Of a stretch of DNA of 15,747 bases, positions 9,001 through 15,747 are shown in pieces (the stretch's first letter is position 1; the number at the start of each line of letters is the position of its first letter). A model generated the notes under the pieces. The model worked only from the letters and a program-made list of their open reading frames with translations, had not been told where the DNA came from and did not search any database. This DNA is from Acanthamoeba lenticulata (Eukaryota > Discosea > Longamoebia > Acanthamoebidae). The stretch is taken from assembly GCA_002179805.1 (NCBI GenBank), contig NAVB01001672.1:1-15747 (forward strand). The letters run 5' to 3'. A program made the translations under genes and the position numbers.

Positions 9001-11127
9001 AGCGAGCACGCGCGGGGCAAGCCAGTCGACCTTGCTCGACACCAGGCAGTTCATCGACTCGACCAGCCGGCTGGCCTCCTCCGACGTCTGCACCCAGTAG
9101 AACCAGTCGAGGAGGGCCGTGGTCTTGGCGCAGTTGGGCAGCGTGTTGGCGTGGAACATGAACGAGTTCCACGAGCCCACAGGCCAGCTGGCCTCTCCGG
9201 GCGCGTTGATGACAAAGCCATTCGAGGGGATCTCGGTGATCGTATTGGCCGCGGCCGTGAGCGCCTCAGCCGAGGGCTTCACAAGGCCGCCGTAGGCGTT
9301 GATCAGCGTCGCGTAGCGGATGGTGCGGTAGAAACTCATCGACGAGTAGCCGTACTCGCCAATGCTGTACGACGTGTTGGCAAGGTAGGGAGGCAGGTCG
9401 GCCCGGCCGCCGAGGATGACTCGGTCGGTTGACTCGATCGGGTAGGTGATGTTGTTGCCGTTGTTGGAGATCACCGCGTCGGCGAAGCCCGGCACGGCCG
9501 AGAGCATCTGCGCGAGGCCCTTGTTGGGGTTGCCGCCCGCTGGGCCGCCAGCCTCGTTCACCGGCCCGCCCTTGTTGAGCACGATGATGATGGGCTGACC
9601 AGGCAGGTATGGCTTCAGGTCGGGGTTGAGGTCGGTGATCCTCGTGTCGTTCCACAAGGTGACTTGGTTCAGGTAGATGGCGGCGATGACGTCGAGCGAG
9701 AGCACGAGAGGTGCGGCTGACCGAGGAATGTCGGGAATGTTGTAAGCCACGACGTGGCCCATGAAGAACATGGGGATCAGCATGAGGTCCGGCTGGGCCG
9801 TTTTGTAAGCGTCGGGCAGAGCGGCCAGAGTAACGGTGCCGTAGTCGATCTTGTAGTCGCGCACGAGCGGCATCGCGATGTTTTGGTTGCGTTGGAAGTA
9901 TTTGAGCCGGAAGACGCCGCCCTGCGGGTCGTAGTTGGAGGCCAGCGCGGCCCACAGCGGCAGCGGCGTGCCGGAGCCGAGGGCGACCGAGGCCGTGATG
10001 GCCGAGACGCCGTTGCACGTGACCGTGCCCATGGCGTCGATCGTGCGGCGCTGGAACCCGAGGGTGAGCGTCGTGAGGCCGTTGGCCGTGATCGTGCCCA
10101 TGGCGTTGTCGTTGAGGTGAAGCCAAGAGAAGAGCGTAAGCGCCGCATTGCTCAGTGAACACTCGCTCCGGTTGGCGTGCGTCCGAATGATGCCGAACAT
10201 GATACCTGCTAGCGGCCAGGACTGGGCGCCAGGTCCGTCGACGATGTCCATGTCAAGCTCCGCCTCGGCCGTCGTCGGGTCGAAGTCGTCGAGCGCAGCG
10301 GTGATGGAAGCGGTTGTAGGCGCGTTCAGCACTGTCCCAGCCCGGTTCTTGAGGCGGGCGAACGCCACGTTGGCGGACCGAGCGCTCTCGTGAAGGAGGT
10401 AGGTCATGACCAAGCCGGTGCCGTTGACGGCCGCATAGGCTCGTTCGCCCTGCGCGTTGGTAGCGGTGACCACAACGCGCGTCGGACCCACCGTGGCGAG
10501 GAGCGTCTCCGCAAGGCGATTGTTGTGCGCCGCGTAGGCTGCGCCAAACCCAGACGGGTCGAAGCGGGCCAGCGCACGGCCGAACACGCCCGTCATGCTG
10601 GCGAATTCGTCGTCGGCCGACGTGTGGTTGGCCACGACCAGCGTGATATCGCCCGTGAGAGGCGAAACCCCGCCGTTGAGGGCTGCGATGGCCTCGTCCT
10701 CCCAGCGGGCAATGGCGCCGGACCAGATGGCAGCCAGTACGGTTCGGTTGAGCACGACAGGCGCCGCGGCATTGGGCACTGTGACGACGAAGCCGTACGC
10801 TGCGATGGGAAGCAACGTCCAGCCCTCGTCGAGCACGGACGGGTTGAGGCGAGACAGGCTAATCACGGCGTCGTTAAGGTCGTAGCCGTAGTTCTCGAGA
10901 TCAGCCGACACGGAGCCGCTCACCTCATAGGCGGTTGTGATCGCGTCCGTCTCCGAGGCGTAGGCGTTGTTGATAGCCGTGAAGAGTGACGCGCCTCGCT
11001 CGTTGCCGGCGATCACCATGATTTGCGGCTGGTTGGCGAACTCGACCGCCCCAGAGCTTGCGAGGAAGCAAGAAACAAAGGCCAGAGCGAGGAAGAGGGC
11101 AGGGAGGGTGGACCGCTGGAGCCTCAT
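6028..11127 (-). CDS. Receptor kinase: two PstS-like domains, EGF module, TM, TKL kinase, cyclase homology domain, TKL kinase
   Basis: This is a single open frame of 1699 residues without introns. Residues 1-28 look like a cleavable signal peptide. Two tandem periplasmic-binding (PstS-like) domains lie at about 33-345 and 380-715; each has the family segment VLAAIWSGAIARWED or VIAAIYLNQVTLWND. A cysteine-rich EGF-like module follows (C729, C743, C749, C767, C769, C778), then one membrane helix at about 791-826. Kinase 1 (841-1110) has glycine loop GQGGYGEV, K869, HRDLKSLN with D964, DFG at 982-984 and APE at 1005-1007. After a Ser/Gly linker comes a class III cyclase homology domain (about 1186-1375) that keeps FSDI (D1193) but lacks other catalytic residues. 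Kinase 2 (1435-1692) has GAGSYGVV, K1464, HRDLKSRN with D1561, DFG at 1579-1581 and APE at 1602-1604. Both kinases look active and are Raf/CTR1-like. The expected topology is an extracellular ligand-binding part and a cytoplasmic kinase-cyclase-kinase part. The ligand is unknown. Amoebae and, from memory, some mimiviruses infecting them encode large receptors of this general plan. Confidence 0.9.
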   Translation of the reverse strand: MRLQRSTLPALFLALAFVSCFLASSGAVEFANQPQIMVIAGNERGASLFTAINNAYASETDAITTAYEVSGSVSADLENYGYDLNDAVISLSRLNPSVLDEGWTLLPIAAYGFVVTVPNAAAPVVLNRTVLAAIWSGAIARWEDEAIAALNGGVSPLTGDITLVVANHTSADDEFASMTGVFGRALARFDPSGFGAAYAAHNNRLAETLLATVGPTRVVVTATNAQGERAYAAVNGTGLVMTYLLHESARSANVAFARLKNRAGTVLNAPTTASITAALDDFDPTTAEAELDMDIVDGPGAQSWPLAGIMFGIIRTHANRSECSLSNAALTLFSWLHLNDNAMGTITANGLTTLTLGFQRRTIDAMGTVTCNGVSAITASVALGSGTPLPLWAALASNYDPQGGVFRLKYFQRNQNIAMPLVRDYKIDYGTVTLAALPDAYKTAQPDLMLIPMFFMGHVVAYNIPDIPRSAAPLVLSLDVIAAIYLNQVTLWNDTRITDLNPDLKPYLPGQPIIIVLNKGGPVNEAGGPAGGNPNKGLAQMLSAVPGFADAVISNNGNNITYPIESTDRVILGGRADLPPYLANTSYSIGEYGYSSMSFYRTIRYATLINAYGGLVKPSAEALTAAANTITEIPSNGFVINAPGEASWPVGSWNSFMFHANTLPNCAKTTALLDWFYWVQTSEEASRLVESMNCLVSSKVDWLAPRVLASLARTTCPSTGLSAFSLSPCVTFTDGANETAVMCSGHGSCSSTRSGASGSASSALATCLCDPGWEGAQCATPVSADSSDSSVVGIAVGASVGGAALLLLILLIIVIIFFVPYYFLLLRARNRDADWEIRIEDIELGPILGQGGYGEVRRALWKGTEVAVKMLRAGSLSREAERNFKDEVRVMTALRHPNVVLFMAACTKPPHLAIVMEYMALGSLHDLLDNELVTNIPFGLKAKVAYQAAKGMHFLHSSGVVHRDLKSLNVLLDAKWNAKISDFGLTRLAAKSGADEAVGTLHWAAPEVLEDKPGVDFMLADVYAFGIVLWEILSRQMPYQGLSPAAIAVGVIRDNMRPPIIPDLADYLEGDSTLYVPAVQDYANLMTAAWHADPQMRPAFLEIMTRLASIIEKTGGGSSLSHRTSTSGGSSSGHSGGMNTSSTLTLGGMNTGSTFGASSSSAGLDDEDSERATTAAAAASRPPSGDVALVFSDIADAHVLWTDVPEAMRDATGLHNELLRSLAKRHGGHDSILTRGAAEGTFCMAFANPLQAVRWCAEVQRDLIDLDWPAALLSHPAAGEELGHDADDKLLFRGLRVRMGLHVGRVRPAIDRATKRGEYKGETRDEALRLVSHAQPGQILLSAAAAQALAQGDLGQVGRIVSLGTDDVLGTLHQLQPEGLGGRLFVGCGGGSGMHSGTNSLSAGQFAPDGGRHAEAGKRFVASANMVRWVIDFASIEMSDQAIGAGSYGVVYRGRWSGIDVAVKRFVKQRLDERSLLEFRAEVAMLSELSHPNVVLFVGACVHAPNLAIVTEFMRLGSLASVLADTSTHRLSFSLRMQMLRSAAQGVAYLHGLTPPIIHRDLKSRNLLVDEAYNVKVADFGLARIREENTTMTKCGTPCWTAPEIIRGERYNEKADVYSFGIIMWEVLTRKQPFEGVNFMKVSLDVLEGRRPPLPSDCHPSLAKLIEACWANKPKKRPSMEDIIAGLSALTGDDGSSPV
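7003..7572 (-). other. Class III nucleotide-cyclase homology domain, probably catalytically dead
   Basis: This covers residues about 1186-1375 of the receptor. The N-terminal FSDI metal aspartate (D1193), the HNELLR helix, the GLRVRMGLHVG strand and the HAQPGQILLS end are recognisable. The usual second metal aspartate of the EGDSF-type hairpin is replaced (EGTFCMAF at 1239-1246, Gly or Thr at the Asp position). The NRAAR-type motif reads DEALR, so the transition-state asparagine is Asp and only the arginine (R1329) is kept. The domain probably acts as a regulatory or dimerisation module. Confidence 0.75.
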
Positions 11128-11620
11128 GGCCTTGATGTGCTAGAAGGTTACGTGTGGTACAATGGTCTCTGTTTGGCCGCTTATGCCACGTCTGAAAAAT
11201 TAATTTCTTACGGAGTTTTGTGATCTGTGCTAAACTTGGCTTTAACCACTAAGATGCAACGCAACCGTGAGCGCATGAGGAATTCTCAGCCAATGGCAGC
11301 GCACAGAACAGTGTCACAACAGCGTCACAGCGCGACCCAGCCAAAAACACCTCTACATATGATATGAACTCCGTTTTATGGTTACCTTCAACCGCTCGAC
11401 CATTAAACGCTCTGCGTAAGGGCGCATGCGTGTAGGCCCGACGCCACAGGCGATCCAAACACTACGCCACTGGGTAAACTGGTTGACAGTGTCAAGGCCG
11501 CACTGGCATATAAAACGGATCCTCCACCTCGACACAACGCAATTGAAACAATCATCACTCAACAGCAGCCTCCTGTACAATTACCGTCTACTCTCACCTC
11601 GCCCCCCACCTCACCGCACC
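11128..11620. promoter_or_regulatory. Divergent promoter region between receptor kinase and secreted MBL hydrolase
   Basis: These 493 bases separate two divergently transcribed genes. On the plus strand a TATAAAA box at 11509-11515 lies 106 bp before the hydrolase ATG, so transcription would start near 11540. On the minus strand the same ten bases, ATAAAACGGA, occur at 11379-11370, about 240 bp before the receptor ATG, and could be its TATA-like element. Between the two genes there is a CCAAT pentamer at 11290-11294 (plus strand) and two GTCACA copies at 11313-11318 and 11324-11329, 11 bp apart. The TATA assignment for the hydrolase is the firmest of these; the others are inferences. Confidence 0.55.
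11509..11515 (+). promoter_or_regulatory. TATA box of the MBL hydrolase gene
   Basis: TATAAAA sits in a relatively GC-rich setting, 106 bp upstream of the ATG at 11621. The following bases are CA-rich, as expected for a start region and 5' leader. No competing TATA lies closer to the ATG. Confidence 0.65.
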
Positions 11621-12799
11621 ATGTTGGTCTCGACCAAGTCTGCCGCGCTTCTGTTGATCCTCGTGGTCCTGGCTGCGCTTGCTGTCTCCGTTTCTGCCGG
11701 CAAGAACAACGGCAACGGCAATGGCAATGGCCACGGCCACGGCAACGGTAACAACAAGCACAAGAACAAGAACTGGCGCGAGACCGAGTACGCCTCGTGC
11801 TCCGATGTGGCGACGGCCTGCCGTAGCGACCTTTGCGACACCACCAAGACCAACTCGCGCCTCTGGGACCGCTGGAGCGGCATCGACATCATGACCCACG
11901 GCGTCGGCAGCCCGCAGCCGACCAGCGGCAATCGCTACGGCACGGGCTTCGTGCTGCCCGACGGCACCTACTTCCTCATCGACGCCGGCACGGGCATCGC
12001 TCGCGACCTCGGCATGTACAAGTGCCAGGACTGGTCTGTGAAGCTGCGCCGCTTGGCCTTGACGCACTACCACTCGGACCACATCGGCGACTTGGGCTTC
12101 CTGCTCAACCTCGGCTTCGTCCGCGGCCGCCGCGGGGCCAACAAGGTCCACGTCTACGGCCCGCAGGGTCTCAACGACCTGGCCGGCGCTCTGCGCACCT
12201 TCTACGCGCCGGACGCCTACGCCCGAGTCACCCGCATCGTCAACGGCACTTGCGTGCACGTGGGCAGCGCCAACGCCGATTCGCTCAACTTCGAGACGCA
12301 CCAGTTCACCGTCGATGAGACCAACTCGATGATTCCCCTTTTCTCCCTTGGCGGCGCCAACGTGACGGCGGTCCTCGTGCCGCACAAGTCCTTCGAGCCG
12401 GCCGTGGGCTACGTCGTCCAGACCAAGGACGTCAAGGTCGTGGTGAGCGGAGACACGGCCTACAGCCCGCTGATCGAGAGCTTGTCGCGCAACGCCGACT
12501 ACCTCATCCACGAAGTGATCAACCAAACCTGGGCCTACGAGTACCACCAGAGCCTGGTCGACGCCGGCGCCTCCAACGCCGACACCTTCTACTGCGGCGG
12601 CATGGTGTCGCACACCAGCATTGAGGATCTGGCCGGCCTGGCGCAGCGGGCCCGCGTCAAGAACCTCATCCTCAGCCACATTATCCCCGAGGACATCGAC
12701 CCCGAGGAGCTTGTCGAGTCCTTCCGCGCCGCTGGCTACACCTATGGCAACGTCTTCATGGGCTCTGATGGCGATTACTGGAAGGTCTTGAAGCAGTGA
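11621..12799 (+). CDS. Secreted metallo-beta-lactamase-fold hydrolase
   Basis: This is an intronless frame of 392 residues. An upstream in-frame ATG exists at 11426, but it lies before the TATA box, so 11621 (CACC-ATG) is the sensible start and gives a classical signal peptide (about residues 1-26, ending VSVSAG). A mature N-terminal linker of Asn/Gly/His/Lys repeats (about 28-50) follows. The fold carries LTHYHSDH (H149, H151, D153, H154), the PHKS histidine H255, SGDT with D278, then SHTS (H331) and LSHI (H353). This is the order of zinc ligands in the RNase Z/arylsulfatase branch of the superfamily. Four cysteines near the N-terminus (60, 67, 72 and 135) fit an exported, disulfide-bonded protein. 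Substrate is undetermined: a phosphodiester, sulfate ester or lactone are all possible. Secretion argues against a tRNA 3'-processing role. Confidence 0.86.
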   Translation: MLVSTKSAALLLILVVLAALAVSVSAGKNNGNGNGNGHGHGNGNNKHKNKNWRETEYASCSDVATACRSDLCDTTKTNSRLWDRWSGIDIMTHGVGSPQPTSGNRYGTGFVLPDGTYFLIDAGTGIARDLGMYKCQDWSVKLRRLALTHYHSDHIGDLGFLLNLGFVRGRRGANKVHVYGPQGLNDLAGALRTFYAPDAYARVTRIVNGTCVHVGSANADSLNFETHQFTVDETNSMIPLFSLGGANVTAVLVPHKSFEPAVGYVVQTKDVKVVVSGDTAYSPLIESLSRNADYLIHEVINQTWAYEYHQSLVDAGASNADTFYCGGMVSHTSIEDLAGLAQRARVKNLILSHIIPEDIDPEELVESFRAAGYTYGNVFMGSDGDYWKVLKQ

Positions 12800-13322
12800 G
12801 TTCCATAACATAAACGACTCATTTGCGTGTATCTACCCCACTTGGACACAAGTCGTGACCAGTGTACTTCACCGGAAGAACGTAGAAGCGCTCGAGCAAA
12901 GCGTAACAGGGAAAAAGGGAAAAAGAGGGAGGGAAACGAAACCTCACACGCCACCTCCCAAAGCAGATCCAGCACGAATAAGGCAGTGTTGATAGCTTTA
13001 ACGCAAGAACGGAGAGGCTGGACCTGCTCCTCCGCTTCCGGTGCTTTACGCCACGGCGGTCGGCGATTGCTGGTGACGGTCGTACAGCAAGTCTCGCGCT
13101 TGGTTCTGCAGACCCTAAACCAGAGAGGAAAAAGGCTGTGCCAGAGTCGTTGCCTTTTTCTCAGGTGCCTGGCGTCAGCTCACTCCCAGGCCACGCGCCA
13201 AGACAAAACATGAGCGGATTCGCACTCGCCTGATGCAAAGGTGGTGGTCACCAGGTTCAGTTCTTCCTTCTTCTGCAGCACTCTCTCAGAACCCAAACTA
13301 CCTAAACCTCCAGTTGAGAGTG
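12800..13322. other. Intergenic region between MBL hydrolase and HK-B
   Basis: These 523 bases hold the hydrolase 3' UTR and the HK-B leader. The only distinct element is a 29-base all-purine tract at 12908-12936. I see no TATA box, no RNA gene and no convincing small gene: the open frame at 12827-13213 has a composition unlike the neighbouring coding sequences. An ATG at 13233 in the HK-B frame could extend that protein by 30 residues. Confidence 0.5.
12908..12936 (+). repeat. Purine tract downstream of the MBL hydrolase
   Basis: Twenty-nine consecutive purines in G3A5-like units lie about 110 bp after the hydrolase stop. It may be part of a 3' UTR or a simple-sequence tract; no function is shown. 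Confidence 0.6.
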
Positions 13323-15747
13323 ATGATGACTTCAGCACAACAGACCCTGAAGCAGCTGCTCTTTTGGTCTTCAAAAGGCGCTCTTGGCGGCGACGAGCCA
13401 AGCACTACCCCAGCGCCACCAGAGAAGCCGCCGAGCTCTTCGCTGGACGAGTCGTTTTCCTTTGGGGACGCGTCGGCTGGCGCGGAAGACGAGGACGACT
13501 GCCGCAAACCGTTCCTCCAGCTCTATATCTTCTTGTGTTGCGTGTGCTCCTTGCTCCTGGGCCTCGCCCAGGCCTGCTTTGAGCGCTATTTCTCGATCAG
13601 CTCGCTCATGTGCGTCGTGTGCACGCTGGTCCCGGCCGTGCTCCTTTTCCTTTCCATGCGGCAAGGCCGCAGCTGCCGTCCGGGCCTCTCGCCGCTCGAG
13701 CGGCGCCGACGCCAGGCCCGTTTGGCCGTGGGCCTGCTCCTCTACTGCGGCGTCCTCGACGGCGTCTACTCGACGTGTGTGCTGACCGACAGCAGCGAGC
13801 GGGACCTCTACGCGTGGTTCGTCACCATCCCGCTGCTCTTCCTCTACGTTCGCGGCTTCCGGGCCTGCATCGTCGCCCTCGTTTTCATCTGCGTCCAGAC
13901 GACGATCCTTCGCTACGTGCGGAAGCACTTTGACTTTACGACCCTCCTCCCGTCCACCGCCGTCCGTCATACACTGGCCGGTATTCGTCTCTTCTTCGCC
14001 TTGTTGTAGAACACATTACGTGTGGTGTGCGTTGACATGTCCGCGTTTTTTGTCGACATAGGCGAGTCGTTCTGCGATTGCTGGTTGTTCCTTTTGATCA
14101 TCAGCCTCTCGACTTGTCACCACCATGCGTGCGCCCGAGCCGTGGACCGACTGCGAACGACCCTCCGCGAGAAGAACGCGACCAACGCCGAGCTGCGACG
14201 CGCCACGCAGGCCAAGTCCGAGTTCCTCGCCAACATGAGCCACGGTACGCGCTCTCCTCCATGCGGGCCCGCATGTCGAGTTTGTTGGTCTCAAGCCGAT
14301 CGTGGTCAACGCAGAGCTGCGGACGCCGATGCACGGCATCATCGCCATGAGCCAGGAGCTGCAGGACATGATCTCGCCCGGCTCCAAAGCGCGCCAAGCG
14401 TTGTCCATCATTTCCGGTACGTGTCCCCTTGCTTGTGCTGCGGCTAGAGATGGGCCAGATGTCCTCACCTTTGTCGTGGAAACACACGACAGACTGCGGG
14501 GAGCACCTGCTGTCGCTGGTGAGCGACATCCTCGACTTTGAGCGCATCGAGTCCAACCAGCTCCAGCTCGAGGCCATCCCCTTCTCCATCGTCGACGAGA
14601 CCCAGCGGACCGTCCACCTGCTCCAGATCACGGCCGACAAGAAGCGCCAGGCGCTGGCGCTCAAGCTGACCGTGGCGCATGCGATGCACATCGGCGACCC
14701 GCTGCGGTACCGGCAGGTGATCTTCAACCTGCTGTCCAACGCGCTCAAGTTCACGCCAGAGGGCGGGTCGGTGACGGTGACGGTGCGCAACGACGACCAG
14801 GACCACCCCGACGAGATCCTTGCTGCCGTCGCCGACACCGGTACTTGCGTCGGTCGATGCTGCATGTTCCCTCTTGCGGGGCTCTAACCTGGCGTGGCGT
14901 CTCCGCAGGCATCGGCATCAGCCCTGAGAACCGCCAGCTGCTCTTCTCGGTACGGTCATCTCCCTCAAGCCCTGATCGTGAAGCTCGAGGGCTCACCTCT
15001 GCTGGTGGTCGAACAGCCGTTTTCGCAGCTGGACACGTCGATCTGCCGCCGGTTCGGAGGGTCGGGCCTGGGACTGGCCATCAGCCAGCGGCTGTGCCAG
15101 GCCATGGGCGGGAGCATCGAGTGCGAGAGCGAGCCCGGCCGCGGCTCCACCTTCTCGTACGTCGCATCCGCCATCGCCTTTTGCAACACGTACTTGAACT
15201 CTCGGTCTGTTGACATCGGCCGTTCGATATCAACAACAGGTGTCGATTCCACCTGCCGGTCGCACCTGAGCCGCTCAAGGGCGGCGCCACGGCCCAGACC
15301 CGGCCATTGCTTACGCCACCCGAGCCGAGCCCGAGCCCGAGCCCGAGCGCTGCGCAGTGTCCCGCCAAAGACCCCGTTGTGGCTGACAAAGCCGACGAAG
15401 GAGCCAAAGACGAGAAACCGGCGCCATCATCATCGACGCCCTCGGCAGTGGTGACGTCGACATCAACATCAAGAGAACAGCAACAGCAGAAGCAGTTTCC
15501 TGGACTCAAGGTTCTGCTGGTGGAAGACAATTTGATCAACCAAAAGGTGGGCAAGCGCATGCTCACCACGCTCGGTTGTTCTGTCACGGTTTGTTGCCCC
15601 CCCCCCCCACCCACAAGAACGAGAGGATTTGACGTACCGAGTAGTGCTGACCCCCCGAGCCGCGGCAGATTGCAAACAACGGGGAGGAGTGCCTGAATAT
15701 GTTGGGCGAGGACCTCGCCGGATTCGACCTCGTCCTCATGGATTGCC
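13323..15747 (+). CDS. Membrane hybrid histidine kinase HK-B (3' end cut by window)
   Basis: Exons are 13323-13980, 14062-14244, 14315-14416, 14493-14840, 14909-14949, 15017-15156, 15240-15588 and 15669-beyond 15747; all junctions are GT-AG and keep frame. The start at 13323 is chosen by matching HK-A length; 13326 or 13233 are alternatives. The protein has a Ser/Pro/acidic N-terminus ending [13 protein letters not shown], six membrane segments like HK-A, and the same helix. The H-box is [11 protein letters not shown] (H280), the N-box NLLSNALKF, then ADTGIGIS and [11 protein letters not shown] linker of about 80 residues contains PSPSPSPS and a Gln-rich end, followed by a receiver beginning VLLVEDN. 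The last visible codons are the phospho-acceptor aspartate D632 and the next cysteine. Compared with HK-A it has two extra introns (13981-14061 and 14841-14908). The kinase core is almost the same at base level, but the membrane part and the linker are clearly diverged, suggesting a shared output with a different input. Confidence 0.88.
15597..15608 (+). repeat. Poly-C run in HK-B intron
   Basis: Twelve C residues in a row lie close to the donor of the intron 15589-15668. Such a run is prone to length error in sequencing, but it is intronic, so it does not affect the protein. Confidence 0.8.

Noticed and set aside
9266..10162. Minus-strand frame of 298 codons, rich in His/Arg/Pro, inside the receptor ectodomain
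   Set aside because: It is the same strand but a different frame from the receptor, with composition expected from frame-shifted GC-rich codons.
11426..11620. N-terminal extension of the MBL hydrolase from the ATG at 11426
   Set aside because: This stretch contains the TATA box and would hide the signal peptide internally; the ATG at 11621 is better placed.
11594..12811. Minus-strand open frame of 405 codons opposite the MBL hydrolase
   Set aside because: It is a shadow of the hydrolase; no domain is visible and it runs through the TATA-driven gene in antisense.
12827..13213. Small gene in the intergenic region before HK-B
   Set aside because: The predicted 128 residues are Arg/Ser/Lys-rich over the purine tract, with no domain, no promoter and no paralogue in the window.
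1..15747. CRISPR array, insertion sequence, tRNA or rRNA gene
   Set aside because: No regularly spaced repeats with unique spacers, no terminal inverted repeats with a transposase, and no tRNA-like or rRNA-like sequence was seen on either strand.

Overview
This window looks like nuclear DNA of a free-living amoeba, most probably Acanthamoeba. The reasons are GC-rich exons with strongly biased third positions, short GT-AG introns (about 60 to 120 nt), tightly packed genes on both strands, membrane-bound hybrid histidine kinases, and a giant receptor kinase that combines periplasmic-binding-protein, kinase and nucleotide-cyclase-like domains. The species call is an inference, because no marker gene is present.

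Layout from left to right. (1) Bases 30-1721, plus strand: the 3' six exons of an ATP-dependent RNA ligase of the T4 Rnl1 family. (2) Bases 2050-4580, plus strand: a complete seven-exon hybrid histidine kinase, here called HK-A, with six predicted membrane segments, a histidine kinase core and a receiver domain. (3) Bases 4637-5949, minus strand: an unrecognised protein whose small last exon appears to encode a C-terminal membrane anchor. (4) Bases 6028-11127, minus strand: one uninterrupted 1699-residue reading frame for a receptor. It carries a signal peptide, two PstS-like ligand-binding domains, an EGF-like module, one membrane pass, a TKL-type kinase, a degenerate class III cyclase homology domain and a second TKL-type kinase. 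(5) Bases 11128-11620: a divergent promoter region. (6) Bases 11621-12799, plus strand: an intronless, secreted metallo-beta-lactamase-fold hydrolase. (7) Bases 13323-15747, plus strand: a second hybrid histidine kinase, HK-B, a close paralogue of HK-A cut by the window end just after the phospho-acceptor aspartate.

Two different sensory systems, two-component phosphorelay and receptor TKL kinase, therefore sit side by side, but the sequence does not show that they act in one pathway. The strongest observations are the tandem-PBP/kinase/pseudo-cyclase/kinase receptor, the patchwork of identical and diverged blocks between HK-A and HK-B (including a nearly identical intron that splits the H-box), intron presence/absence differences between these paralogues, and the cryptic tail-anchor exon. 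I saw no RNA genes, CRISPR array, insertion sequence or viral gene.
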